A stretch of 53,740 nt of DNA from an uncultured Gemmiger sp. Its GTDB lineage: Bacteria; Bacillota; Clostridia; Oscillospirales; Ruminococcaceae. The position numbers were made by a program, and so were the translations under genes. Shown here one piece after another: positions 34,846 through 42,836 of this stretch (position 1 is its first letter; each line of letters opens with the position of its first letter). Under the pieces are notes generated by a model. That model ran no database searches. It was not told the origin of the DNA and saw only the letters and a list, made by a program, of their open reading frames with translations. The stretch is from positions 1 to 53,740 of the forward strand of contig CALWNO010000014.1 in NCBI GenBank assembly GCA_944382785.1, written 5' to 3'.

Positions 34846-35412
34846 TCAGGCTTTGGCAGGTTCCGTCTTGCCGTCCGCCGACGGGAAGATGATCTTGTTC
34901 ACGAAGAAGAAGACCACCATGGAGATACCGCCGTTGAGCACGGTGGTGCCGATGTTGTAGATAAAATCGGGTACCAGCAGGCCGGCCACCGCAACCCAGA
35001 TGCAGTTGATGGAGTTGACGATGCAGGTGATGATGCAGAAAGCCACCAGGTACCAGGCGATCTGGGGCCCTAGCTTGCCCTTGGACCGGAAGACGAAGTT
35101 GCGCTGGATGGGGAAATTGATGCACTCGCCAATGACCATGGCCACCATGTAGGCGCAGAAGTAGGCCAGTCCGCCGTGGGCCTGGTCATAGCCCAGGATG
35201 TTCCACTGGAAGGACTCCCCGAACAGGGTCAGCGGAATGCCGGGCCAGCCGAAGCTGGCATCCCCCAGCCCCGCAAAGGCCGCAGGCAGGAACTGAAGCA
35301 TCAGATACTTGAAAACGGTGATCAGGTTGCTGACGATGACGAACAGTCCGCCTTCCCGCACCCACTTGGCGGCCGCCGGATGCTTGGCCGCAAAACGATT
35401 CCACACTTCCAT
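34846..35412 (-). CDS. GtrA-like membrane protein
   Basis: The 188-residue protein has four main hydrophobic helices: about 22-42 (GLFVIVSNLITVFKYLML), 85-105, 120-145 and 155-178. The ECINFPIQRNFVFRSKGK segment is the family-type loop after helix 2 (x-NF-x-x-x-RxxVF). GtrA-family proteins help flip polyprenyl-linked sugars or act in wall glycosylation; here a glycan role is inferred from co-transcription with two GH3 genes. The start ATG overlaps the GH3 stop by 1 base, so translation is coupled. An insertion of about 30 residues between helices 1 and 2 (residues 45-75) is unusual for GtrA. Confidence 0.78.
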   Translation of the reverse strand: MEVWNRFAAKHPAAAKWVREGGLFVIVSNLITVFKYLMLQFLPAAFAGLGDASFGWPGIPLTLFGESFQWNILGYDQAHGGLAYFCAYMVAMVIGECINFPIQRNFVFRSKGKLGPQIAWYLVAFCIITCIVNSINCIWVAVAGLLVPDFIYNIGTTVLNGGISMVVFFFVNKIIFPSADGKTEPAKA

Positions 35413-37847
35413 CAGTTGTCCTCCTTTTTCCGGGCCAGGCGCTTTTCCATGCTGCTGTTCTGGATGTTGTTCCTGACCAGCTCCACCAGGACCCGCAGGA
35501 TACCGATGATCCAGAAGCCTTTCAGCTCCATGACCAGGCCGTCCACCATGCCCATGCTGACCATACCGCCGGTCATCTTGGCAATGGCACGCAGCGGCAT
35601 GTTGTAGTTGAACAGCAGGTTCAGGTCCGGGTTGCCGGCTTCCAGGCTCTTGACCAGCAGATGCTTGTGGATCACATGGACCAGCCAGCCCAGAGGGCTG
35701 CGGCCATGACCGATCTCGCCCAGCGTCATGTTGCGGTCAATGGATACCGCAGGATGGGGAATGGGATGCCCCAGCAGGGTGGTGAACTCATTGTCCGGCA
35801 CATCCTGCACCTGACCGCTCACATAGTGGGGCAGAGCCTGCCCGGCATAGGGATCGGCGTCCCCGCTGGGTTCCACCGTGACGGCGGCTTCCAGGCGGAT
35901 ATCCTCACTGGAGGCACCCACCCGCACGGTGTAGCTGCCGCCTTCCACCGCCCAGTGACCGGCAGGGTCGTTCCAGTAACGGAACGCCTTGTCGTCCAGA
36001 GGGATGGAGACCGTCTTGCTCTCCCCTGCTTCCAGATGGACGCGGGCAAAGCCTTTCAGCTCCTGCATCGGGCGGAAGATTTTGGCATCCGGCTTGGAGA
36101 TGTAGACCTGTACCACCTCGTCGCCTGCCATATTGCCGGTGTTTTGCACCGTCAGGCTGACGCCGGTGGGGGTGGCCTGAAGGTCGCTGTATGCGAAGGT
36201 GGTGTAGCTCAGGCCGTAGCCGAAGGGATAGGCAACGGGTACCCCCGCCGTCTGATAGTAGCGGTAGCCCACATACAGGCCCTCGCGATATTCGACGGTG
36301 CGGCCATCCTTGCCGAAGTTGTTGTAGCTGGGGTTATCCTCACAGCGCACCGGCCAGGTTTCGGCCAGGCGGCCGGCGGGGCTGACCTTGCCGGTCAGCA
36401 CGTCCAGCACGGCGCCGGCGCCCGCCTGTCCGCCCAGCCCTGCCCAGACCAGGCCCTGGCAATGGCTTGCCCAGCCGGTCTCCACAGCGCTGCCGCAGCT
36501 GAGCACCACCACCACATGCGGGTTGGCACGATGGACCGCCAGCAGCAGATCGATCTGGTTTTTGGCCAGCTTCATATCGCTGCGGTCCAGGCCCTCGCTC
36601 TCCTTGACCTCGTCCAGGCCCAGGAAGAGCAGCACCACATCCGCCTTTTCGGCCAGGGCCACCGCCTCAGCCTGCAGGTCGGGGTTGGCTTCCCCGTTGC
36701 GTTCAAAGCCCTTGGCAAAGCCGGCCTTTTTCAGGCCGCTGGCCTCAAACACCTGGCGGAAGCTGTCCACCTTGGGGGCATTGACCAGGCTGGAACCGGC
36801 CCCCTGATGCCGGGGCTTGTCCGCAAAGTCACCGATGACGGCGATCCTGGCTTCCGGGTCCAGGGGCAGCAGGCCGCCCATGTTTTTCAGCAGAACGATA
36901 CTCTCGGCGGCTGCCTTGCGGGCCAGGGCATGGTGGGCTTCCCAGTCAATGGTCTTGGGTGCCTTTTCCAGCGCGGCGTTGGTGGAGTACACCAGGTCCA
37001 GGAATTCCTCCAGACGGGCGTTCACATCCACTTCGCTGATCTTGCCGTTTTCCACCGCCTTGACCAGTTCCCGCACCGAATCCAGGCCGGGGGCCGGCAT
37101 TTCCAGCGTAGAGCCGTTCTTGACACCCAGGGCATGGTCGTTGGACCCGCCCCAGTCGGTGACGACGGCGCCCGCATAGCCCCAGGTATCCCGCAGGATC
37201 TCCTTGAGCAGATGGGCATTCTCGTTGGCATAGGTGCCATTGACCAGGTTGTAGCTGGTCATGATGGTCTTGGGATGGCCTTCGGTGACGGCGATCTCAA
37301 AGTTGGTCAGGTACAGCTCCCGCAGTGTCCGCTCATCCACAACCGAGTCGGTGGCCATGCGGCGCAGCTCCTGGTTGTTGGCGGCAAAATGCTTGGGGCA
37401 GGCGGATACGCCGTTTTCCTGAATGCCGCAGATGTAGGAAGCAGCCATCTTGCCGGAGAGGTAGGGGTCTTCCGAGAAATACTCAAAGTTGCGTCCGCAC
37501 AGGGGGCTGCGTTTGGTGTTCAGACCAGGTCCCAGCACCACCGCCACATCCTGTGCGGCGGCCTCGGCCCCCAGGGCACGGCCGATCTCCTCCCCCAGAG
37601 CCGGGTCCCAGCTGCTGGCCACGGCGCTGGCCGTGGGGAAGCAGGTGGCCGGTTCACTGGGGTTCTGGCCCAGATGGTCCGCCGGGCCGGCCTGCTTGCG
37701 CAGACCGTGGGGGCCGTCCGAGAGCCAGATTTCCGGAATGCCGTACTGGGGCATGGAACGGGTTTTGAAGGTAGCCGCGCCGGAGAGCAAAGCGCATTTC
37801 TGTTCCAGCGTCAGTTGCTGAATGATTTCCGCGTATTTCACGTCCAA
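35412..37847 (-). CDS. Glycoside hydrolase family 3 (beta-glucosidase-like), cytoplasmic
   Basis: The 811-residue enzyme has the classical GH3 order: (beta/alpha)8 domain (1-310) with KHFAANNQE and the catalytic nucleophile Asp in VVTDWGG (about residue 231); a GH3_C domain with FLGLDEVKESEGLDR; and a fibronectin-III-like domain (about 570-650). A further C-terminal region of about 150 residues ends with a helical Lys/Arg-rich tail. No signal peptide, so intracellular. TTG at 37845-37847 was chosen because AGGAG is 7 bases upstream; GTG at 37851-37853 lies only 1 base from it. It is the second gene of the operon, starting 30 bases after the larger GH3. The exact glycoside is not visible. Confidence 0.9.
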   Translation of the reverse strand: MDVKYAEIIQQLTLEQKCALLSGAATFKTRSMPQYGIPEIWLSDGPHGLRKQAGPADHLGQNPSEPATCFPTASAVASSWDPALGEEIGRALGAEAAAQDVAVVLGPGLNTKRSPLCGRNFEYFSEDPYLSGKMAASYICGIQENGVSACPKHFAANNQELRRMATDSVVDERTLRELYLTNFEIAVTEGHPKTIMTSYNLVNGTYANENAHLLKEILRDTWGYAGAVVTDWGGSNDHALGVKNGSTLEMPAPGLDSVRELVKAVENGKISEVDVNARLEEFLDLVYSTNAALEKAPKTIDWEAHHALARKAAAESIVLLKNMGGLLPLDPEARIAVIGDFADKPRHQGAGSSLVNAPKVDSFRQVFEASGLKKAGFAKGFERNGEANPDLQAEAVALAEKADVVLLFLGLDEVKESEGLDRSDMKLAKNQIDLLLAVHRANPHVVVVLSCGSAVETGWASHCQGLVWAGLGGQAGAGAVLDVLTGKVSPAGRLAETWPVRCEDNPSYNNFGKDGRTVEYREGLYVGYRYYQTAGVPVAYPFGYGLSYTTFAYSDLQATPTGVSLTVQNTGNMAGDEVVQVYISKPDAKIFRPMQELKGFARVHLEAGESKTVSIPLDDKAFRYWNDPAGHWAVEGGSYTVRVGASSEDIRLEAAVTVEPSGDADPYAGQALPHYVSGQVQDVPDNEFTTLLGHPIPHPAVSIDRNMTLGEIGHGRSPLGWLVHVIHKHLLVKSLEAGNPDLNLLFNYNMPLRAIAKMTGGMVSMGMVDGLVMELKGFWIIGILRVLVELVRNNIQNSSMEKRLARKKEDN

Positions 37848-37877
37848 TTGCACTCTCCTATCTCACATGAATGAAAA

Positions 37878-40874
37878 TCAGTCTTTCTTTTGGGTCTTGG
37901 CAGCCTTGCGCAGTTTGTTGTCCAGAATGACGGCGCGCAGAGCCAGCACAAACAGGACAACGGCCACAACGTCGATGGCAACCACCAGCATACGCCAGTT
38001 GGCCATGGGAGCCTTGAACAGCGGGCGCAGAACGCTTTCGTCGCCGATCTGCTGGCTGTAATCCCGGTTCATCACCCGGATATGCAGGTACATGTACAGC
38101 ATATCCTTGGTGGCGCGGCGCAGAGCCTGCATGTAGCTGTTGGACTCGGTTTCGAAGGAGAGCTCGCCGCCGCCGAAGCCGGCCATCCACAGGTCACCGC
38201 CGGCACGCAGGGCAGCGTCGCCGCTCATGTACTGGTGATGGTCCGCATAGTCGGTAATGACAGCGCCGTGGAAGTTCCATTCGTTGCGCAGCACGCCGGT
38301 CAGCAGGGCTTCGCTGCCGCCGGACCACACACCGCCGATACGGTTGTAGGAGCTCATCATGCCCTGGGCGTCATAGTCTTCAATCATGATGCGGAAGGGT
38401 TCCAGATAGGTCTCACGCAGGGCCTGCTCGGTCATCCAGGTGTAGACGGAGTCACGGTAGATGCCGGACTCGCCGTCGTTGCAGACCAGGTGCTTGACGT
38501 AGCAGTAAACACCCATATCCTGGATGCCCTTGACCGCGTTGCCGCTCATCTCGCCGGAGAGGTAGCTGTCTTCGGAGTAGTATTCGTAGTTACGGCCGTC
38601 AAAGGGGCTGCGGTGCATGTTCGCAGCAGGGGCATACAGGCCGCTGTAGCCGTTCTGCAGCGCCATCTTGCCGTGGGCATGGCCCATATCCAGCGCCAGA
38701 GAGGTGTTCCAGCTCTGGGAAACGGTGGAGGCGCTGGGGAAGCCGATGGTCTTGCCGCTGGGACGACCCCAGCTGCCGACCTGGGCAGGGCCGTCGGTGT
38801 CGATGCCCTGCATCTTGTTGATGCTGTCAATGCCGACGGTGTTGCCGTAAGCGTTGATGTACATGTTTTCCATCTCGTCAACGGTCAGCTGATCCAGCAG
38901 GGCATCCCACTGGGGATCGTCGTAGTCGGCGCCCAGCTGGTAACCCAGATCGGTGGTCTGTGCGGTGTCATCCTCGATCTCCAGGCCGTTGTCGGCGCCG
39001 GTGGTGATGGGCTCGTCGGTATCGTCAATCCAGGCATCCGCCATCTCGGAAGTGTACAGGTTGGTGGCTTTCAGGTTGTCGGCCATGGGGCGGCTGTCCA
39101 CATTCTGGGTGGGGAAGGTGCCCGCAAAGTCCGCACGGGTCAGGTAGACGATGTTCTGATCGGAATCGGTGCCGTCGATGCTGATGCCGTCGATGGCGTC
39201 GGCGCCGGTGAACTTGTTGTTGACTTCCATGCCGGTCTTGCTGTCAGTGGGATACTGGGCATTGGCGGCCAGGTTCAGGGTGATGGTGGCGGCTGCGTCG
39301 TCGTCCACGGTGTGGGCGTCATGGCGCAGGGTGATCACGTAATCGCCGGCATCCAGCTCATAGCCGGTAAAGCCGTTCTTGTTGGCATCGTTGTAATCGT
39401 AGGAAGCCATATCTTCCACGGCCAGGGACAGGGGCACATCCTGGCTTTCGCCGGGCTGCAGCAGGTTGGTCTTGGCAAAGGCGCCCAGTTCCACAGCGGA
39501 CTTCTCAATGCCGCCGGGGGTGTAGGGAGCGGTGTAGTACAGTTCCACCACATCCTTGCCGGCCACGCTGCCGGTGTTGGTGACGGTGACGGTGACATCA
39601 ATGGTGCCGTCCTTATTCAGGATGGTGCCGTTGGCAGGGCCGGAGACCTTCCAGTCAAAGCTGGTGTAGCTCAGGCCGTAGCCGAAGGGATACTGCACGA
39701 CGCCGTCATAGCCGGTGCCGTGTTCATTGTTCACATCAGCCCAGAAGTTCTCTGCATCGGCGGTTTCGTACCACTTGTAGCCGATGTAGATGCCCTCGGC
39801 GTAGTCCACATAGGAGACCTGATCATACGCAAAGGCGGGATTGCCCACGTTGCCGGTGGTGGTGCCGTCGGCGGGATACATGCCCTCGGCATTGGAGTAA
39901 GCACCCACGCCGTTGGCGCCCGCATTGGCGTAGCTGGCGGCGGTGGCGAAATCATAAGCCCAGGTGTCGGCAGTACGGCCAGAGGGTTCGGTCTCGCCCC
40001 ACAGGACGGAAGGCAGAACGGCGGCGCCGTCGGAACCGGTCAGGCCGATGGCCAGGCAGGCATCCACGCCGGGGATGGTTTCCACTTCGCCCACGGCCAT
40101 GACGTTGCCGGTGTTCAGCAGAACGATCACGTTTTCATAGTTGGCGGCCACGTATTCCAGCAGGCCGACTTCTTCGGTGGACAGATCCAGATAGGTGCGG
40201 CTGTCATCTTCCACAATGTCGCCGCCCTTGGTGGTGCGCTTGTACTGCACCTGGGTGCAGTCGTTGCTTTCGCCGGACAGACGGCCGAACACCACGATGG
40301 CGGTGTTGGAGAAGGCCTTGGCATTGTCCAGCAGGGTCTGAGAGTAGTAGTTGGTATCGTCGATGCTGGGTTCATACAGGCGGCAGGACTGTTCCGGCCA
40401 GCTGGACAGCGTACCGGTGTACTCACGGCCATCCTGGAAGTTCTTGTACATGTCGGTGAGTTCGGTGTTGTACTCGATGCCGTAGTTGGTCAGAGCGGAC
40501 AGGAAGTCCACATCCACCGAGGTGACCTGGCCGGAGCCGCTGCCGCCGGCCAGCCAGGCGGTGGAAGCCCAGCCGAACACGTTCACCTTTTTCACGTCCG
40601 CGGAGAGGGGCAGGGTGTTGTCCTTGTTCTGCAGCAGAACGGTGGACTCCGCCTCCACCTGAGAGGCCAGGGCGCTGGCTTCCTGCAGGTTGATCTCCTT
40701 CTGTTCATCGCTGATCTGAACAACGGGAGTCGCAGCAAAAGCATCCACACTGTCTGCCAGAACGGTCAGAACCGCGCTTCCAACCACGGCAACAGCCAAA
40801 AGGAGGGACGCCAGCACCAGAAACACCCTGTTGCGGATGGTGTGCGGCACCCTCGTCTTCACTTGTTTTTCCAT
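37878..40874 (-). CDS. Large membrane-anchored GH3 glycosidase with permuted domain order
   Basis: The 998-residue protein has a transmembrane helix near each end (about 19-40 and 962-980), so the enzyme body would be extracellular. The usual GH3 order is reversed. The GH3_C-like sandwich comes first (70-430; ending in YPFGYGLSYTSFDW), then a fibronectin-III-like domain (430-540), and the (beta/alpha)8 barrel last (about 650-930). The barrel contains DGPAQVGSWGRP, RNYEYYSEDSYLSGEM, a KHLVCNDGE variant of the KHF motif, and nucleophile Asp875 in VITDYADHH. GGAGG precedes the ATG. It is the first gene of the GH3-GH3-GtrA operon. Reversed GH3 enzymes are known in Ruminococcus and Butyrivibrio; double anchoring is odd. 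Confidence 0.88.
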   Translation of the reverse strand: MEKQVKTRVPHTIRNRVFLVLASLLLAVAVVGSAVLTVLADSVDAFAATPVVQISDEQKEINLQEASALASQVEAESTVLLQNKDNTLPLSADVKKVNVFGWASTAWLAGGSGSGQVTSVDVDFLSALTNYGIEYNTELTDMYKNFQDGREYTGTLSSWPEQSCRLYEPSIDDTNYYSQTLLDNAKAFSNTAIVVFGRLSGESNDCTQVQYKRTTKGGDIVEDDSRTYLDLSTEEVGLLEYVAANYENVIVLLNTGNVMAVGEVETIPGVDACLAIGLTGSDGAAVLPSVLWGETEPSGRTADTWAYDFATAASYANAGANGVGAYSNAEGMYPADGTTTGNVGNPAFAYDQVSYVDYAEGIYIGYKWYETADAENFWADVNNEHGTGYDGVVQYPFGYGLSYTSFDWKVSGPANGTILNKDGTIDVTVTVTNTGSVAGKDVVELYYTAPYTPGGIEKSAVELGAFAKTNLLQPGESQDVPLSLAVEDMASYDYNDANKNGFTGYELDAGDYVITLRHDAHTVDDDAAATITLNLAANAQYPTDSKTGMEVNNKFTGADAIDGISIDGTDSDQNIVYLTRADFAGTFPTQNVDSRPMADNLKATNLYTSEMADAWIDDTDEPITTGADNGLEIEDDTAQTTDLGYQLGADYDDPQWDALLDQLTVDEMENMYINAYGNTVGIDSINKMQGIDTDGPAQVGSWGRPSGKTIGFPSASTVSQSWNTSLALDMGHAHGKMALQNGYSGLYAPAANMHRSPFDGRNYEYYSEDSYLSGEMSGNAVKGIQDMGVYCYVKHLVCNDGESGIYRDSVYTWMTEQALRETYLEPFRIMIEDYDAQGMMSSYNRIGGVWSGGSEALLTGVLRNEWNFHGAVITDYADHHQYMSGDAALRAGGDLWMAGFGGGELSFETESNSYMQALRRATKDMLYMYLHIRVMNRDYSQQIGDESVLRPLFKAPMANWRMLVVAIDVVAVVLFVLALRAVILDNKLRKAAKTQKKD

Positions 40875-40896
40875 ATTGTTTCCTCCATAATCATTT

Positions 40897-40924
40897 GGCT
40901 GTCATATTCCGGACTATGACAGCC
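40897..40924. promoter_or_regulatory. Near-perfect 28-bp palindrome upstream of the GH3 operon
   Basis: GGCTGTCATA (40897-40906) and TATGACAGCC (40915-40924) are perfect 10-base arms; the 8-base centre is also palindromic except for one pair. It lies 23 bases before the start codon and 12 bases past the ribosome site. It could be an operator or a strong 5' leader hairpin. A further ATGACA occurs at 40942-40947. Confidence 0.8.
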
Positions 40925-40949
40925 GCACCGGGATCCCTTACATGACACA

Positions 40950-40955
40950 ATTGTA
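40950..40955 (-). promoter_or_regulatory. -10 element of the GH3 operon without a good -35
   Basis: Minus-strand TACAAT at 40950-40955, embedded in the palindrome ACAATTGT. The hexamer 17 bases upstream reads CATCCG, so the promoter probably depends on an activator. Confidence 0.5.
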
Positions 40956-40986
40956 TCATTTTTATATCCGGGCGGATGGTTTGCCG

Positions 40987-41019
40987 CACAATTTGTCGGT
41001 TTTGGCACACAATTTGTCG
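40987..41019. repeat. Two direct repeats CACAATTTGTCG, 21 bp apart
   Basis: Identical 12-mers at 40987-40998 and 41008-41019 repeat with a 21-base period, two helical turns. Each contains the small palindrome ACAATTTGT. They lie upstream of the GH3 -10 element, as activator sites would. Confidence 0.7.
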
Positions 41020-41045
41020 ATTATTTCATTTTCGTCACAAAAAGT

Positions 41046-41064
41046 ACTGTGCATGTTGCACAGT
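41046..41064. repeat. Perfect 8-bp inverted repeat
   Basis: ACTGTGCA (41046-41053) and TGCACAGT (41057-41064) are separated by TGT. It lies further upstream in the GH3 regulatory region. Confidence 0.65.
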
Positions 41065-41141
41065 CTGTTTTCGATCATGCTTGTGCACCATGACAAATGT
41101 CCTATAGACAGTATCTGACTTTTCCGGACTGGTGTACCAAC

Positions 41142-41170
41142 AAAAAAGGCCGGAGCCCGAAGGCTCCGGC
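41142..41170 (-). terminator. Terminator of folT
   Basis: GCCGGAGCC (41149-41157) and GGCTCCGGC (41162-41170) form a 9-bp stem with a CGAA loop, followed on the minus strand by TTTTTT. Confidence 0.92.
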
Positions 41171-41202
41171 GCGGCAATGCTGTGGAAAAAAGGCAGGGCT
41201 TC

Positions 41203-41772
41203 TCATCGCTGCCGGGCCCGATAGCTCTCACAGGTTTTGAGCACCAGCAGCAACAGGGCCACATCGATGGGGAATTTGATGATGTTTTTCACAAAGCGCA
41301 GGCTGCTGAGCACCACAAAAGCCTGCCCGTACAGGAAATGCAGCCACAGCGGCGTGAGCAGGAAGTTGAACAGCACCACCGCCATGGCCTTGCAGGCCGC
41401 CACCCGCCACAGCTTGACGGGGCGGCGGTAATACCACAGGCCGTACAAAATCCCCGCCAGAATGGCACTGAGGGTCCACCCGGGGAAATAGGGGCCGTTG
41501 GGGCGCAGGATATAGCCGAAGAGGTCGGTGACGATGCCGGACAGTCCGGCCACCCAGGGTCCGCACATGTATCCCATGGCAGCGGTGGCCAGAAAGTCAA
41601 AGCCGACTTCCAGCAGGCCGGACACCGGGATGGTGAACTGGTTGAGGATGAGATGCAGTGCGGACAGCACCGCGGCGATGGCCAGGGTGCGGGGGCTGTG
41701 CAGTTCCTGCACGGCCTGGACGAACAGCCGGTCGTACAGGCTGCTGCGGGTGGATAGGGTGTGCTGGGTCAT
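41203..41772 (-). CDS. folT: ECF transporter S component, folate-specific (FolT-like)
   Basis: The 189-residue protein is an energy-coupling-factor substrate-binding subunit with about six helices. SPRTLAIAAVLSALHLILNQFTIP at the start and LSGIVTDLFGYILRPNGPYFPGWTLSAILAG in the middle match the FolT/HMPT group; the Ala-rich helix 1 contacts the ECF-T scaffold. It needs a shared ECF module (ATPases and T protein) encoded elsewhere. Folate specificity is supported by the THF riboswitch in its leader. The ATG at 41770-41772 has AAGGAGG at a suitable distance; the frame extends to 41982 only across the leader. Confidence 0.88.
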   Translation of the reverse strand: MTQHTLSTRSSLYDRLFVQAVQELHSPRTLAIAAVLSALHLILNQFTIPVSGLLEVGFDFLATAAMGYMCGPWVAGLSGIVTDLFGYILRPNGPYFPGWTLSAILAGILYGLWYYRRPVKLWRVAACKAMAVVLFNFLLTPLWLHFLYGQAFVVLSSLRFVKNIIKFPIDVALLLLVLKTCESYRARQR

Positions 41773-41841
41773 GGTTTTTGCCCTCCTTATACAGGCTGGG
41801 CCGCACCCGGACCGAACGCTTCCCTGCCCCGTTCCCGGGGC

Positions 41842-41901
41842 AAAAAAACAAGAGCACCCGGCGCAAAAGGCCATGCGGGGTACCCTTCTGCGGCAGCGCT
41901 C
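41842..41901 (-). terminator. Riboswitch-controlled terminator of folT
   Basis: Minus strand: a long arm GAGC...CGCAGAAGG pairs with CCTTTTGCG...GCTC around a GC-rich loop, followed by TTGTTTTTTT. It lies directly 3' of the THF aptamer. Confidence 0.78.
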
Positions 41902-41910
41902 TTTCCGTGT

Positions 41911-42007
41911 GCAGCAGTGGGATGCGGGACCCGCACCGCGCACAAGGCTTCGTCCTGCCACAACTCCCCGTTGGTCAGGCACTTAACGCGCGGGCCCCTA
42001 CTCTGCC
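41911..42007 (-). promoter_or_regulatory. Tetrahydrofolate (THF) riboswitch
   Basis: The minus-strand RNA contains the conserved THF elements in order: AGAGTAG, GCGCGTTAAGTGCC, GACGAAG, GCGCGGTG and GCATCC. The ends close as a P1 stem (GCAG/CTGC). The aptamer precedes an intrinsic terminator, so bound folate should switch off folT. Confidence 0.92.
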
Positions 42008-42012
42008 TGAAT

Positions 42013-42037
42013 GGAACGGCGGCGGCGCCGCTGTTCC
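42013..42037 (-). other. GC-rich stem-loop at the 5' end of the folT leader
   Basis: GGAAC/GTTCC and GGC/GCC arms form a hairpin that starts about 10 bases from the predicted transcription start, upstream of the aptamer. Confidence 0.55.
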
Positions 42038-42052
42038 AAACATACGTTCCCT

Positions 42053-42080
42053 ATTATACACCTGCGATGTATTTTTGCAA
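42053..42080 (-). promoter_or_regulatory. Promoter of folT
   Basis: Minus-strand TTGCAA (42075-42080), a 16-base spacer, TATAAT (42053-42058). Confidence 0.85.
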
Positions 42081-42126
42081 GATGGGCGGCAAAAATGGCG
42101 CTGTCCGCCGCAGGATGCCGCCCGGG

Positions 42127-42155
42127 TTGACAAAGCCAGAAAAACCCTGTATAGT
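42127..42155 (+). promoter_or_regulatory. Promoter of the TetR gene
   Basis: TTGACA (42127-42132), a 17-base spacer, TATAGT (42150-42155). Confidence 0.9.
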
Positions 42156-42167
42156 GAACATTGTTCA
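42155..42167 (+). promoter_or_regulatory. TetR operator, copy 1
   Basis: TGAACATTGTTCA: 6-base arms with a single central base. It overlaps the last base of the -10 and the transcription start, so binding would block the TetR promoter (autorepression). Confidence 0.82.
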
Positions 42168-42183
42168 GAATGAGGTGATGTGA

Positions 42184-42744
42184 GTGAAACCAGTGGTAAC
42201 GTCCCGACAGGAGATCCTGCAGACCAGCCGGGCCCTGATCCGGTCCCACGGGTGGGAGTCGGTGGGCATCCGCACGGTGGCCAACGCCTGCGGGGTATCC
42301 ATCGGGTCCATCTACAACTATTTTGCCAACAAGAGCGAACTGGTAGCCGCCACGGTACAAAGCGTGTGGGCGGAGATCTTTCAGCCGCCCCAGGACCGGA
42401 CGCCCTTCACCGACACCCTGGCCTGCCTTGCCTGGCTGTATGAGCGGATGGCCTACGGTGCCCAGCATTATCCCGGCTTTTTCAGCCTGCATGCGGTGAG
42501 TTTTTCCGGGGTGGGCAAGGAGGAAGGCCGGCAGCTGATGCAGCAGACCTGGCGGCGCATTCCCCGGGAGCTGTGCCGGATCATGCGCGCCGACCCCAAC
42601 GTGCGCCCCGGTGCCCTGGACGAAGGCCTGAGTGCCGAACAGTATGCGGAAGTGCTCTTTTCCATGATGTTCTGCGCCATGCTGCGGGAGGATTACGACC
42701 CCACTGCCGCCCTGGAACTGACCCGCCGTACCCTGTACCGGTAA
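42184..42744 (+). CDS. TetR-family transcriptional regulator
   Basis: The 186-residue regulator has a TetR N-terminal HTH (about 8-55): VTSRQEILQTSRALIRSHGWESVGIRTVANACGVSIGSIYNYFANKSEL, with recognition helix SIGSIYNYF. The rest is an all-helical ligand/dimerisation domain. The start is GTG at 42184 with GAGGTG upstream. Matching palindromes overlap its own promoter and precede the small membrane-protein gene downstream, which is probably its target. The ligand is unknown; regulators of this type often control transporters or membrane proteins in response to small hydrophobic compounds. Confidence 0.92.
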   Translation: MKPVVTSRQEILQTSRALIRSHGWESVGIRTVANACGVSIGSIYNYFANKSELVAATVQSVWAEIFQPPQDRTPFTDTLACLAWLYERMAYGAQHYPGFFSLHAVSFSGVGKEEGRQLMQQTWRRIPRELCRIMRADPNVRPGALDEGLSAEQYAEVLFSMMFCAMLREDYDPTAALELTRRTLYR

Positions 42745-42749
42745 GAGAG

Positions 42750-42774
42750 ACCCGCCCCCTGCGGGTTCTTTTTT
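42750..42774 (+). terminator. Terminator of the TetR gene
   Basis: ACCCGC (42750-42755) and GCGGGT (42761-42766) enclose 5 bases, followed by TCTTTTTT. Confidence 0.8.
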
Positions 42775-42783
42775 GCCGCAAAA

Positions 42784-42796
42784 TGAACAATGTTCA
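42784..42796 (+). promoter_or_regulatory. TetR operator, copy 2
   Basis: TGAACAATGTTCA, the exact reverse complement of copy 1, lies 41 bases upstream of the membrane-protein start codon. Confidence 0.82.
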
Positions 42797-42836
42797 ATTT
42801 TGCCCTTTTTCTTTGCTCATAGAAAGGAGTCCATCT

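Noticed and set aside
37890-40919. 1009-codon plus-strand ORF antisense to the large GH3 gene
   Set aside because: GC-rich sequence leaves long open antisense frames. This one is a low-complexity Val/Gly/His-rich translation with no domain, while the minus frame is a complete GH3 with a ribosome site.
41773-41982. N-terminal extension of folT
   Set aside because: This stretch is the riboswitch and terminator; the ribosome site lies just before the ATG at 41772.
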